From Candidatus Limnocylindrales bacterium (GTDB taxonomy: Bacteria > Desulfobacterota > Binatia > UBA1149 > CAITLU01): a stretch of 64,000 nucleotides of DNA. The notes under the pieces are model-generated. The model was not told the origin of the DNA. It saw nothing but the letters and a program-made list of their open reading frames with translations, and did not search any database. Numbering within the stretch: position 1 is the first letter of the stretch; every line of letters begins with the position of its first letter. The translations under genes and the position numbers were made by a program. The stretch is from positions 62,001 to 126,000 of the forward strand of contig DATNBU010000033.1 of NCBI GenBank assembly GCA_035571835.1, in the 5' to 3' direction. Shown in pieces: positions 44,029 to 52,556 of the stretch.

Positions 44029-44511
44029 CTACCCGCGGCGCCGCATCGCGCGCGCGATCTCGCGTTTGGCATCCTTGTCGCGCTCGGTCGCGCGCTTGTC
44101 GTGCTGCTTCTTGCCTTTGGCGAGCCCGACCTCGGCCTTGAGGCGCCCGCCCGCATCGAAGTAGATCTTCGTCACCACCAGCGAGTAGCCTTCGAGCTTG
44201 ACGCGGCCCGCGAGGCGGTCGATCTGCCGGCGGTGCAGCAGCAGCTTTCGCTCGCGGTCCGGCTCGTGGTTGTTCTGTCCGGCGGGCGGATACGGCGAGA
44301 AGCGCGAGCCGATCAGCCAGGCCTCGCCCTTGTCGATGCGGACGTACGAGTCGGTGAGGTTGACGCCGCCCTCGCGCGCCGAACGAACCTCGGTGCCCGA
44401 CAGCTGGACGCCCGCCTCGAGCGTCTCCTCGATGTAATAGTTATGGAACGCCTTACGGTTGTCCGCGACGCGACCGGCGGTCTCCTTGGTGCGCGACGCA
44501 GACTTGGCCAT
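44029..44511 (-). CDS. smpB: SsrA-binding protein SmpB
   Basis: 160 aa. The oligonucleotide-binding fold is clear: NRKAFHNYYIEETLEAGVQL at the start, then GTEVRSAREG and SYVRIDKGEAWLIG. The C-terminal basic tail (GKKQHDKRATERDK) is the part that enters the decoding centre. It binds the tRNA-like part of tmRNA and brings it to stalled ribosomes. The tmRNA gene it serves is also in the window, at 34839-35196. It converges with the histidine kinase gene with a 5-nt gap. Confidence 0.96.
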   Translation of the reverse strand: MAKSASRTKETAGRVADNRKAFHNYYIEETLEAGVQLSGTEVRSAREGGVNLTDSYVRIDKGEAWLIGSRFSPYPPAGQNNHEPDRERKLLLHRRQIDRLAGRVKLEGYSLVVTKIYFDAGGRLKAEVGLAKGKKQHDKRATERDKDAKREIARAMRRRG

Positions 44512-44558
44512 CGGCCGAAGCTAGCACGGCACGCCACGCGGAAAAGTGGGACGTACGG

Positions 44559-44608
44559 AAATCGGGGACAGACACCGATTTTGCGAAATCGGTGTCTGTC
44601 CCCGATTT
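44559..44608. repeat. Perfect 23-bp palindromic element (family member A)
   Basis: Arms 44559-44581 and 44586-44608 are exact reverse complements around a TGCG loop; the core reads GGGGACAGACACCGATTT. It lies between smpB and panD, both on the minus strand. Relatives occur at 49016-49140, 51789-51828 and 63270-63319. Confidence 0.9.
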
Positions 44609-44615
44609 TGCGCGT

Positions 44616-45029
44616 TCAGCCCCAGACTTTTTTGAGGAGGGCCTGGCCGCCGATCTCGTGCTTGCGGCCGAGGTCGACCGGGCGGTTCTTCTCGTCGACG
44701 AAGACAACGTTCGGCTTCCACGCGAGCGCCTGCTCTTCGGGCATCCAGCCGAACGCGGCGATGATGATCAGGTCGCCGACGTTCACCTTGTGAGCCGCAG
44801 CGCCGTTGACGCAGACGACGCCGGAACCCGGCTGGCCTTCGATCGCGTAGGTCTCGAAGCGCTCGCCGTTGTTCACGTTCCAGATCGAGACGGCTTCGTT
44901 CTCGATGATCCCGGCCCCTCGCAGGAGGTCCGAGTCGATCGTCACGCTGCCTTCGTAATGCAGATCGGCACCGGTGATGGTGGCCCGGTGGATCTTGCCA
45001 CGCATCATCTTTCGCATGTTGTCGCGCAT
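44616..45029 (-). CDS. panD: Aspartate 1-decarboxylase
   Basis: 137 aa from ATG 45029, with AGGAAGG about 6 nt upstream. The self-cleavage site YEGS is present (Gly27-Ser28), which forms the pyruvoyl group. Later conserved blocks are NVNNGERFETYAI, GAAAHKVNVGD and FVDEKNRPV. It makes beta-alanine from aspartate for pantothenate. It is followed by a palindromic repeat and smpB, and preceded by panC on the same strand. N-terminal basic residues before the core (MRDNMRK) are slightly longer than in E. coli. Confidence 0.95.
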   Translation of the reverse strand: MRDNMRKMMRGKIHRATITGADLHYEGSVTIDSDLLRGAGIIENEAVSIWNVNNGERFETYAIEGQPGSGVVCVNGAAAHKVNVGDLIIIAAFGWMPEEQALAWKPNVVFVDEKNRPVDLGRKHEIGGQALLKKVWG

Positions 45030-45047
45030 GGTTCCTTCCTCTCCCAT

Positions 45048-45971
45048 TCAGTTTGCCGCCGCGCCGTTCGCAAAACGCGTATGCGAACCGGCGCCGGTCG
45101 ACGACCGTTCGGTAACGGGGAATCGAGCTTCGGCCAGAGTCACGTTGTCGATGAGCCGCACGGGGCCGAGCCACGCGGCAATCGCCATCACGGAGCGCTC
45201 GTCGGCAACTTCCGTCGCAGCGATGGCATCCGGATCGACGACTTCGAGATATTCGGTGCGAAGAGCCGCGCAGCCGGCGAGAACACCTGCCGCTTCGGCA
45301 ACCAGCCGCGACGAATCGCGCTCACCGGCAGCAAACAGGGCGGAGGCCGCGTCGAGCGCACGATGGATGACGGGCGCTTCTTCGCGCTCGGCAGCCGAAA
45401 GCCGCGCATTGCGCGAGCTCATCGCAAGCCCGTCGCGCTCGCGCACGGTTTCCGCTTCGACGATGCGCAGCGGAAAGTGAAGGTCGCGCACCATGCGGCG
45501 GATGACCTGCAGCTGCTGGAAATCCTTTTTGCCGAACACCGCGAAGTCAGGCAGCACCATGTTGAACAGCGCAGCGACCACGGTCGCGACGCCTTCGAAA
45601 TGCCCGGGCCGGAACTTTCCGCAAAGCTCGCCCGAAAGCCCGGCGACGCTTATGCGTGTGGCGGCGCCGGCCGGATAGACTTCGCTCGCCGGCGGCATGA
45701 ACAGCACGTCGACGCCTTCTTCTTCGAGCAGCGCCGCGTCGGTCTTGTCGTCGCGCGGATAGTTCTCGAAGTCTTCCGGATTGTTGAACTGCGTCGGATT
45801 GACGAAGATCGATACGACGACCAGATCCGACAGTTCGCGTGCCCGCTTGAGCAGCGAAAGGTGCCCGTCGTGCAGGTAGCCCATCGTCGGCACGAAACCG
45901 ACAGTCAGTCCGCCGGCACGCGCCTGGCGGCTGAGCTCCTGCATCTTGGCAACGGATCGTACGATCTTCAT
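45048..45971 (-). CDS. panC: Pantothenate synthetase
   Basis: 307 aa. The ATP-binding HIGH-like motif is PTMGYLHDGHLSLL and the KMSKS-like motif is MSSRN in DGLAMSSRNARLS. FGKKDFQQLQ and FVNPTQFN complete the family. It joins pantoate and beta-alanine to pantothenate using ATP. The last ~25 residues (STGAGSHTRFANGAAAN) form a poorly conserved tail. It lies between panB (14-nt gap) and panD (18-nt gap) in the operon. Confidence 0.96.
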   Translation of the reverse strand: MKIVRSVAKMQELSRQARAGGLTVGFVPTMGYLHDGHLSLLKRARELSDLVVVSIFVNPTQFNNPEDFENYPRDDKTDAALLEEEGVDVLFMPPASEVYPAGAATRISVAGLSGELCGKFRPGHFEGVATVVAALFNMVLPDFAVFGKKDFQQLQVIRRMVRDLHFPLRIVEAETVRERDGLAMSSRNARLSAAEREEAPVIHRALDAASALFAAGERDSSRLVAEAAGVLAGCAALRTEYLEVVDPDAIAATEVADERSVMAIAAWLGPVRLIDNVTLAEARFPVTERSSTGAGSHTRFANGAAAN

Positions 45972-45985
45972 CGCGCCGTTCCTGC

Positions 45986-46846
45986 CTACGCTTCCTTTGC
46001 GAGCACGACGGCGCGCGGCGCCGAGAACGAATGCTTCTCGGTCGGGAACGCACCGGCGCGAACTTCACGGACGTATTCGGCGAAAGCCTCGGTCGCCTGC
46101 GTACCGAGCTCGGCGAAGCGCTTGACGAACTTCGGTGCGATGCGGTCTTCGAGGCCGAGCAGGTCGTGCATCACGAGAACCTGGCCGTCGCAGCCCGCGC
46201 CGGCGCCGATCCCGATGGTCGGAATCGAAACGGCCGCCGTGATTTCTGCAGCAAGGTCCGACGGAACCCCTTCGACGACGATCGCGAAAGCTCCCGCGTC
46301 TTCGAGCGCCTGCGCATCTTCGAGAAGGCGGCCGCTTTCGCCGGCGCCGTGTCCGCTGCGCCGGCCCTGGACCTTGTGTCCGCCCATGCGATGCACCGAT
46401 TGCGGCGTAAGACCGACGTGTCCCATGACGGGAATGTCGACCTCGGCAAGCCGGCGAACCGCGTCGGCCACGTGCACGCCGCCTTCGAGCTTTACGGCTT
46501 CGGCGCCGCCTTCCTTGATGAGCCGTCCGGCGTTGGCGACCGCGTCGGCCACCGAGACCTGGTACGAAAGGAACGGCATGTCGACGACGACGAGCGCCCG
46601 GCGGCGGCCGCGCGCGACCATGCGCGAGTGATAGACCATCTCGTCCATCGACACGCCGAGCGTGTTCTCGCCGCCCTGCATGACCATCGCGAGCGAGTCA
46701 CCGACCAGCAGCAGGTCGGCGCCCGCGCGATCGGCCAGCCGCGCGAACGTGAAGTCGTAGGCGGTCACCATCGCGAGCTTGCGCTCGCCCTTGGCGGCCA
46801 GGATGGAAGGGACGGTTACCTTGGAGTCTTCGAAGCTCGTAGCCAC
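45986..46846 (-). CDS. panB: 3-methyl-2-oxobutanoate hydroxymethyltransferase
   Basis: 286 aa. Signatures: [19 protein letters not shown] with [10 protein letters not shown] (metal ligand), [10 protein letters not shown] (metal ligand), KLEGG (substrate), [11 protein letters not shown] and a VEGVPSDLA block. It adds a hydroxymethyl group from methylene-tetrahydrofolate to ketoisovalerate, the first step to pantoate. It is first of the panB-panC-panD group; the 190 nt to the kinase gene upstream may carry a promoter. Confidence 0.96.
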   Translation of the reverse strand: MATSFEDSKVTVPSILAAKGERKLAMVTAYDFTFARLADRAGADLLLVGDSLAMVMQGGENTLGVSMDEMVYHSRMVARGRRRALVVVDMPFLSYQVSVADAVANAGRLIKEGGAEAVKLEGGVHVADAVRRLAEVDIPVMGHVGLTPQSVHRMGGHKVQGRRSGHGAGESGRLLEDAQALEDAGAFAIVVEGVPSDLAAEITAAVSIPTIGIGAGAGCDGQVLVMHDLLGLEDRIAPKFVKRFAELGTQATEAFAEYVREVRAGAFPTEKHSFSAPRAVVLAKEA

Positions 46847-47036
46847 GGTGCGACCTCCTGTTCTTCACGAGAAGGAGTGTCGGTAGCTGCGGCTTCAGGG
46901 CGGACTGGCGCTCGGGCGCCATGCCTTGCGTGCCGTTTCACCTTCGACCTCCGTCTCGGTCCTGAGCTTGCCCTGGCCTTCAGTGACGAAGATCAGCGGC
47001 TCGCCTGCAAGTCGCCCCGGCTATTGCCGGTGGCGA

Positions 47037-47681
47037 TCAAACGGATCCAAGCGGTACGTAAACCTGGGTTCCCTGCCCCATCGATCCGATCTCCCGAACC
47101 AGGTCGACCAGATGGCCGCCATTCTCGACAAAGTCGATGTCCGAGCAACTGACGATGAGAAGCGGGGTCTCCCTGTAGCCGTGGAAGAACCTCCTGTAGG
47201 CTTCCGCGACTTTCTCTATGTAAGCCCGGCCGATCTTGCGTTCGTACGGCCGGTCACGCTTCTTAAGCCTTCTCAGCAGAACCTCAACCTCCGCGTCGAG
47301 GAAGACGACGAGGTCCGGCCGGCGGATCCGGGCATCCAGCAGCCCGTAAATCCTCTCGTACAGAGACAGCTCGTCTGACGCCAGCGTCAGACCCGCGAAG
47401 ATCCGGTCCTTCGCGAACAGGTAATCCGTGACCACCGAGTGCTCGAACAGGTCCATCTGGACCAGCTCTTCCTGCTGGCGGTAACGCTCGACCAGGAACG
47501 AGAGCTGGGCGGTCAGCGCGTAGCGCTCGGGCTCCTCGTAAAACCGCGGGAGAAACGGGTTCTCCTCGACCGGCTCGCCGACGAGCCTTGCGCCGTAATG
47601 CTTCGCGAGGGCCCTCGCCAGCGAGGACTTTCCGACGCCGATCGCGCCCTCGACGGCAATGTAACGGGCTTCCTGCGGCAC
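47037..47681 (-). CDS. Deoxynucleoside kinase
   Basis: 214 aa. The P-loop is GAIGVGKSS (residues 12-20). It also has the EPVEENPFLPRFYEEP substrate segment, DYLFAKDRIFAG (ERS/DRS-type region) and a LID RRLKKRDRPYERK. This matches bacterial deoxyadenosine/deoxyguanosine kinases, which salvage deoxynucleosides with ATP. The gene order kinase-panB-panC-panD is a recurring chromosomal arrangement in deltaproteobacterial-type genomes, with no known functional link. Confidence 0.92.
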   Translation of the reverse strand: MPQEARYIAVEGAIGVGKSSLARALAKHYGARLVGEPVEENPFLPRFYEEPERYALTAQLSFLVERYRQQEELVQMDLFEHSVVTDYLFAKDRIFAGLTLASDELSLYERIYGLLDARIRRPDLVVFLDAEVEVLLRRLKKRDRPYERKIGRAYIEKVAEAYRRFFHGYRETPLLIVSCSDIDFVENGGHLVDLVREIGSMGQGTQVYVPLGSV

Positions 47682-47824
47682 CCTCTCGTTTCCAGTCGCG
47701 CCCGGGTATCACGCAGAAAAGAGCGAGTCTAGGCAATATCGGCTTCGCACAAGTCGCTGTGCTATTCTCGGCCGGTTGCTGCATCGGGCAGCTCGCAGAT
47801 GTCGCGTCAGGGAGCCGGATGCTG

Positions 47825-47899
47825 GCGTGCGGCCGGCAGACGCGGCGTGCGGCCGGCAGACGCGGCGTGCAGCCGGCAAAAGCGGCCTGCGGCCAGCAA
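47825..47899. repeat. 20-bp tandem repeat upstream of nagZ
   Basis: Units begin at 47825, 47845, 47865 and 47885 (the last partial); the first two are identical (GCGTGCGGCCGGCAGACGCG) and the others differ by a few bases. It ends 11 nt before the chosen start codon, so it occupies the 5' leader. Units are too short and unspaced for a CRISPR array. Confidence 0.9.
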
Positions 47900-47910
47900 T
47901 AGGTGGAGAC

Positions 47911-49008
47911 GTGGAAGAGGGTGCTGTGGGAACTGACGAAGAAGGCGCGGGGCGACTGCTGATCATCGGCCTGACCGGCCCGGAGCTCGACCCGGAGGCC
48001 GAGGCTCTTCTCCATCACGTCGATCCGCTCGGCGTCGTGCTGTTCCGGCGCAACATCCAGTCGGTCGGCCAGCTGAAAGACCTGACCCGCCGCCTCGCGG
48101 AATTCCGCCCGGACATGCTGATCGCGATCGATCACGAGGGTGGTCGCGTCCACCGGATGCCGCCAGACTTCACGCACTTTCCGCCGTCGCTCGTCATGGC
48201 CCGCAACGGCGACCCGGGCCTGATGCGCGAGGTTGCCCATGCGCACGCGGCCGAGCTTCGCGATGCGGGCTTCAACCTGACGTTCTCGCCCGTGCTCGAC
48301 GTGCACACCAACCCGGCCAACCCGATCATCGGCGACCGCGCGTTCGGCACCACGCCCGAAGAAGTCGTCCACAATGCGCTTCCGTATATGCAGGGGCTCG
48401 CCGAGGGCGGCATTCTCGCGTGCGGCAAGCACTTTCCCGGCCATGGCGACACGTCGGTGGACTCGCACCTGGAGCTTCCGGTGCTGCCGGCGGCGACTCA
48501 TCCGCTCGAGCGCCTGCGCACGCTCGAGCTGCGGCCGTTCGCGCGTGCGATCGCGCAAGGCGTGCCGATGATCATGACCGCGCACGTGATCTGCGATGCG
48601 CTCGACCCGAAAGCTCCGGCAACGCTCAGCCGCCGCGTGATCGAAGATCTGCTGCGCACCGAGCTCGGTTACGACGGCTACGTGGTTTCCGACGATCTGG
48701 AAATGAAGGCGATCGTCGATCACTACAGCGTCGGCCGCGCGGCGGTGATGTCGATCGTCGCCGGCTGCGACGGCTGCCTTGTCTGCGCGACTCCGTCGCG
48801 AATCTACGAAGCGCACGAAGCACTGACGAACGCGCTCGAAAGCGGCGAGATCACGATCGCGTCGGCGGCAAACGCCGCACGCCGGCGAGAGAAGCTGCTC
48901 GCGAAGAGCCGCCGGCTCGCGCGCATCCCGATCACCGCCGGCGCAATCGGCGCCGCCGCACATACCGCGCTTTCGTCGCGCCTTCGCGGAGAGGCCGTCG
49001 TTGCCTGA
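47911..49008 (+). CDS. nagZ: Beta-N-acetylhexosaminidase, glycoside hydrolase family 3
   Basis: 365 aa. Starting at GTG 47911 (AGGTGGAG just before it) excludes the tandem repeat; GTG 47926 is another option. The NagZ motifs are present: AIDHEGGRVHRMP, FSPVLDVH, and the catalytic loop KHFPGHGDTSVDSH with the His/Asp pair, and VVSDDLEMKAI carrying the nucleophile Asp. It releases GlcNAc from cell-wall muropeptides in the cytosol, for recycling. It lacks the C-terminal domains of larger GH3 enzymes. Confidence 0.93.
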   Translation: MEEGAVGTDEEGAGRLLIIGLTGPELDPEAEALLHHVDPLGVVLFRRNIQSVGQLKDLTRRLAEFRPDMLIAIDHEGGRVHRMPPDFTHFPPSLVMARNGDPGLMREVAHAHAAELRDAGFNLTFSPVLDVHTNPANPIIGDRAFGTTPEEVVHNALPYMQGLAEGGILACGKHFPGHGDTSVDSHLELPVLPAATHPLERLRTLELRPFARAIAQGVPMIMTAHVICDALDPKAPATLSRRVIEDLLRTELGYDGYVVSDDLEMKAIVDHYSVGRAAVMSIVAGCDGCLVCATPSRIYEAHEALTNALESGEITIASAANAARRREKLLAKSRRLARIPITAGAIGAAAHTALSSRLRGEAVVA

Positions 49009-49015
49009 AATGCAG

Positions 49016-49140
49016 AAAACGGGGACGGACACCGATTTCCCGTCTGTCTCGATTTTCGCGCCGGCTCGCGCGGTGCGAACGTTCGATCGTCCGGCGGGAA
49101 AGCCGGCTTGTGCTTTCGGAAATCGCTGCCTGTCACGGAT
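49016..49140. repeat. Degenerate palindromic element (family member C)
   Basis: A left arm (49016-49038, AAAACGGGGACGGACACCG followed by ATTT) is followed by a poor near copy of the right arm. A second right-arm-like stretch (AAATCGCTGCCTGTCAC, about 49120-49136) lies just before the SPOR gene start, so the element seems stretched or broken. It makes up most of the gap after nagZ. Confidence 0.5.
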
Positions 49141-49687
49141 GTTGATCGCCGCAACGGTATTCGCCTGCGCATTCGTTCCAGCGCTCGCCGCCGCACAGAC
49201 CGGCGCCGGCGCGGAGCGTTACGAAGTTACGATCACGCCGCCGAAGCGGCCGGGCAGCGAGCCCGCAGCTGCCGCTCCGGTGGAACCTGCAAACGACGGT
49301 GCCGGCGCGCCGACGGCTGCCGCTCCTGCCGCAGCCGGCGAAGCGGCGAAGCAAGGCACCGCGACGGCGGCCACCGCGAATGCGAGTGCGGCCGTTGCGC
49401 CCGTCGCGCCAGAAGTGCCGGCACTTCCCGTTGGGCCGCTTCGCACGCTTCAGGTCGGAGCGTTTCGCCAGCAGAAGAGCGCGGTCTCACTTCACGACAC
49501 GCTCGTCGAGGCGTTCCAGGATGTCGTGGTCGTCGAAGCCCAGTCGGGCGGCGAACCGATCTATCGCGTCAACGTCGGCCGCCTGCCGCGAGGGCCGGCG
49601 CTCGACGATCTCAAGCGGCGCCTGGTTGCAGCGGGCTATCCGACGTTCGAGGTGCTGGCGCCGGTCGGCGAATCGGCGCCGCACTGA
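49139..49687 (+). CDS. SPOR-domain exported protein
   Basis: 182 aa from ATG 49139, which begins a signal peptide (MLIAATVFACAFVPALAAAQ). An Ala/Pro-rich linker of about 90 residues follows, then a C-terminal SPOR domain (about 105-180) with LRTLQVGAFRQQKSA and PIYRVNVGRLPRGPALDDLK. SPOR domains bind denuded glycan strands at the division site, so the protein probably works at the septum in the periplasm. Longer frames upstream read through the repeat and were rejected. Confidence 0.85.
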   Translation: MLIAATVFACAFVPALAAAQTGAGAERYEVTITPPKRPGSEPAAAAPVEPANDGAGAPTAAAPAAAGEAAKQGTATAATANASAAVAPVAPEVPALPVGPLRTLQVGAFRQQKSAVSLHDTLVEAFQDVVVVEAQSGGEPIYRVNVGRLPRGPALDDLKRRLVAAGYPTFEVLAPVGESAPH

Positions 49688-49706
49688 TTCGGGTACGCGG
49701 GTCGCA

Positions 49707-50924
49707 TCAGCGGCGGGCGGACTTCCCGGACGCAGTCTTCTCTGTTTTCTTCGCGACGGCTTTGTTTGCGGCTGCTTTGTTCGCGGCGGCTTTGCTGGCC
49801 ACTGGTCTCTTCGCTGTTCTCAGCGCGCGTGCTTTTTTCGGTAGCGCTTTTCCTGCGGCGCTGGCCATTCCCCGCGCCTCGGCGACTGCTCGCGCAAGCC
49901 CTCGCTTGTAATCCCCCTCGACGACGCCGCTTTCCGTAAAGATCGCCGTAACCAGCTCGGCCGGCGTCACGTCGAACGCCGGATGAAACACCGACACACC
50001 GCGCGCAGCGATCCGTTTGCCGCCGATGTGCGTCACTTCGCGCTCGCTGCGTTCCTCGATCGGAATGTCGGCGCCGGTCGCGCAGCCGAGATCGATCGAG
50101 GACGTCGGAGCGGCCACGTAGAACGGAATCCCGTGGCGCTTCGCCAGCACGGCGATCGTATAGGTGCCGATCTTGTTCGCGACGTCGCCGTTGGCGGCGG
50201 TGCGATCGGTTCCGACCACGATGGCACCGATGCGGCCGCTCGCGAGCAGCGCGCCGACCATGCCGTCGGTCACCAGCGTTACAGGAATTCCGAGCTTGAC
50301 GAGCTCCCACGAGGTAAGGCGTGCGCCCTGCAGAAAAGGCCTGGTTTCGGTGGCGTAGACGCCGAATCGCCGGCCTTTCTCCCACGACGCGCGAATGACG
50401 CCGAGGGCAGTGCCGTATCCGGCGGTCGCGAGCGCGCCCGCGTTGCAATGCGTGAGCACGTCGCCTTTGAGCAGCGGCGCGCCCGCTGCGCCCATTGCGC
50501 GATTGGCCGCGACATCCGCGGCAAACATGTCTTCCGCTGTCGTGCGCAGCGTGCGCGCTGCCGCGGCCGGCGATGGTTCTTCTCCGCCGGAGGACGCCGC
50601 GACGAGCGCCTGACGCTGGCGTTCGATCGCCCACGCGAGATTGACCGCCGTCGGTCGCGCTTCTTTGAGAATCCGCGCGGCCTTCTCGAAATCCTCGAGC
50701 ACCCGCCCTGCGCGGAAGCGGCGCGCTTCGAGGGCAAGTCCGAACGCTGCGGTCACTCCGATCGCCGGAGCGCCGCGAACGACCATGTCGCGAATCGCAC
50801 GCGCGGTGTCGGCAGCGCCGCGAAGCCCGATCCAGGTTTCCTTGTGCGGAAGTTTCCGTTGATCGAGCAGGCGCAGGCGCCCGGCTTTCCAGCTGATCGG
50901 CTCGACTCCGCGAGGCTTTCTCAT
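49707..50924 (-). CDS. mtnA: Methylthioribose-1-phosphate isomerase with basic tail
   Basis: 405 aa from ATG 50924. The isomerase core (about 12-345) has LLDQRKLP, RGAPAIGVTAAFG, LTHCNAGALAT (catalytic Cys), VTDGMVGALL and VGTDRTAANGDVANKIGT (catalytic Asp). It turns methylthioribose-1-phosphate into methylthioribulose-1-phosphate in methionine salvage. The last ~60 residues are Lys/Ala-rich (KAAANKAAANKAVAKK), histone H1-like, and not part of the fold. The start region carries a 27-bp duplication. Confidence 0.92.
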   Translation of the reverse strand: MRKPRGVEPISWKAGRLRLLDQRKLPHKETWIGLRGAADTARAIRDMVVRGAPAIGVTAAFGLALEARRFRAGRVLEDFEKAARILKEARPTAVNLAWAIERQRQALVAASSGGEEPSPAAAARTLRTTAEDMFAADVAANRAMGAAGAPLLKGDVLTHCNAGALATAGYGTALGVIRASWEKGRRFGVYATETRPFLQGARLTSWELVKLGIPVTLVTDGMVGALLASGRIGAIVVGTDRTAANGDVANKIGTYTIAVLAKRHGIPFYVAAPTSSIDLGCATGADIPIEERSEREVTHIGGKRIAARGVSVFHPAFDVTPAELVTAIFTESGVVEGDYKRGLARAVAEARGMASAAGKALPKKARALRTAKRPVASKAAANKAAANKAVAKKTEKTASGKSARR

Positions 50925-50941
50925 CGGCTCGACTCCGCGAG
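50896..50941. repeat. Direct repeat at the mtnA start
   Basis: Two copies of a 19-bp sequence (50896-50914 and 50923-50941; core GGCTCGACTCCGCGAG), period 27 bp. On the minus strand both copies read RGVEP in frame (AKSRGVEP then MRKPRGVEP), so the start codon of mtnA lies between duplicated coding units. Confidence 0.85.
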
Positions 50942-50943
50942 AC

Positions 50944-51957
50944 TTAGCCACCAAAGCATTCCTCCAGGGTTTTCTGCGGCTGGAATCCGAGCAGCGCGGT
51001 TGCGCGTCGCCCGTCGGCCAGCGTTCTCCAGCGAAGATGGGCGCCGTCGGTGGCCGACGGCGCAATGCGGTCGGCGATCGGGCCCGGCACCGCCGGCGCC
51101 ACGATCCCGGCCATCGCGAACAGGCGCGAGAGCGGAATCACCGAGCGTCCGACGATGTTCAGCACCTCGCCGCAGCGCTGGTCGATCGCGAGCGCGACGG
51201 CGCGCACAAGGTCCTCGTAGTGCACGACCTGGCACGGCGGATCATAGCCGAGCACGCGGATCGGAAGCCGCGCGCGCAGCATGGCGGCAAGCGGACTGTC
51301 CATCGCACCGGCCAGCGGGGCGCGGGCCGAAGCGCCTGCGCGCTGCGCGCCGCCGAATACGCTCGCGGTGCGAAGCACTCCGACGCCAGCCTCGGCTCCG
51401 ACTGCCCATGCCACGATCCTGCGCTCGCAATTGCGGAGCTCCTGCGCCCAGCGTGCGCAGGCCGACGCGAATACGGTCTCGCGCGGCAGCGCGCTCTGCT
51501 CGTCGAAGACCAGCGGCGAAGCTGGCGCGACGCCGTAGACGGCGGTCGACGAAAGAAGCAGGACATGCGGCGGCTGGCCGCCAAGCTCGACGAGCCGGGT
51601 CAGTGCAGACGTGACGGAAGTCGTGATCGCGATGTCCGAAACCCACGGCTCCGCCGGCGTGACCGGCGACTCCGACAGACAGGTCAGTGCAAGCACGGCG
51701 GGACGCAGCTCGAGCAGAAGATCGCAGAGCTCGCGTGCGCACGCCGGCGACGACGGATCGAGACATGGAACCGCGGCCGGCAGGCCTTGATTTTTCACAG
51801 GAAAAAAATCTGTACCTGTCCCCTTTTTGATTTCGACGACGACGATGCGGCGGTCGGCGGCTTCGGCGACGAGCGTGCGGACGACGTCGTGTGCGAGCGC
51901 GCCGCTGCCGAGGATCACGATCGTTTCGCGCGCGGCCACGGCGCGGCATAGCGCCAC
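50944..51957 (-). CDS. NAD-dependent epimerase/dehydratase-like (SDR) protein
   Basis: 337 aa from GTG 51957. The Rossmann start is IVILGSGALAHDVV, a variant of the GxxGxxG loop. VLLLSSTAVYGV carries the catalytic Ser region, and the usual YxxxK is replaced (SACARWAQEL), so enzyme activity is doubtful. GVLRTASVFGG and VHYEDLVRAVALAI match extended SDRs. A stretch KKGTGTDFFPVKN (residues about 44-56) is the translation of a palindromic repeat inserted in the gene. It ends 20 nt before the mtnA start. Confidence 0.8.
   Translation of the reverse strand: MALCRAVAARETIVILGSGALAHDVVRTLVAEAADRRIVVVEIKKGTGTDFFPVKNQGLPAAVPCLDPSSPACARELCDLLLELRPAVLALTCLSESPVTPAEPWVSDIAITTSVTSALTRLVELGGQPPHVLLLSSTAVYGVAPASPLVFDEQSALPRETVFASACARWAQELRNCERRIVAWAVGAEAGVGVLRTASVFGGAQRAGASARAPLAGAMDSPLAAMLRARLPIRVLGYDPPCQVVHYEDLVRAVALAIDQRCGEVLNIVGRSVIPLSRLFAMAGIVAPAVPGPIADRIAPSATDGAHLRWRTLADGRRATALLGFQPQKTLEECFGG
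51789..51828. repeat. Palindromic element inside a coding sequence (family member D)
   Basis: On the minus strand the core reads GGGGACAGGTACAGATTT, a variant of the family sequence, followed by TTCCTGTGAAAAAT with a partial inverse match. It lies wholly within the SDR gene and keeps the frame open. Confidence 0.75.
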
Positions 51958-52001
51958 ACGTATTTTGACAAGTCGAGCACCGCCCCCTAGCTTCCCGCGC
52001 G

Positions 52002-52442
52002 GTGGAATCGCAGACGCACACCGAGGTCGTTCGCGCGCCGATCGAGCTTTGTTTCGCGACGCTCGTCGACTTTGCCGAGTATCCGAGCTGGTTCCGCGTG
52101 ATCCGCAAGGCCACGATCGAAAATGCCGACGATGCCGCCGGCCGCTGGACCGTCCGCTTCGAGCTCGACGCGATCCTGAAGACGATCACGTACACCCTCG
52201 ATTACGACAGCGAGCGCCCAAGCCGCCTGACGTGGAAAATGAAGGAAGGCGACCTCAAGGCGATCGACGGCGAGTACCAGCTTGTCGAGCTCGAGCCCGG
52301 CCTGACCGAGGCAACCTGCACGCAGTCGATCGACGTCGGACTGTGGGTGCCCGGCCTGGTCCGGCGCGCCTTCGAGCAGACGGCGATCGTCGACTCGGTG
52401 CGGGAATTCAAGCAGGCCGCGGAGGCGCGCGCGGGCGTGTGA
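52002..52442 (+). CDS. SRPBCC family (polyketide cyclase-like) protein
   Basis: 146 aa from GTG 52002. It has the START-like helix-grip pattern: EVVRAPIELCFATLVDFAEYPSW near the N-terminus and WVPGLVRRAFEQTAIVDSVREFK as the closing helix. It is a probable hydrophobic-ligand-binding protein of the coenzyme Q-binding/SRPBCC type. No catalytic residue can be named. It is divergent from the SDR gene (44-nt gap) and followed by a terminator. Confidence 0.85.
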   Translation: MESQTHTEVVRAPIELCFATLVDFAEYPSWFRVIRKATIENADDAAGRWTVRFELDAILKTITYTLDYDSERPSRLTWKMKEGDLKAIDGEYQLVELEPGLTEATCTQSIDVGLWVPGLVRRAFEQTAIVDSVREFKQAAEARAGV

Positions 52443-52556
52443 TACCGCGCCATCATGGGTCGTCGGCAACGACTCGTGCCGAGGCTCGGAGTGCCGGAAG
52501 TTGTGAGCCTGCGCACTGACTGCGCGTCAAACCTGCAGCAACGAACGCAACGAAAA

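Noticed and set aside
47825-47899. Tandem repeat as a CRISPR array
   Set aside because: 20-bp units without spacers and no cas genes. No CRISPR array was seen anywhere in the window.
47284-49032. 582-codon minus-strand frame across nagZ and the kinase
   Set aside because: Antisense to NagZ with its complete active site; the end is an out-of-frame copy of the kinase. No domain seen.
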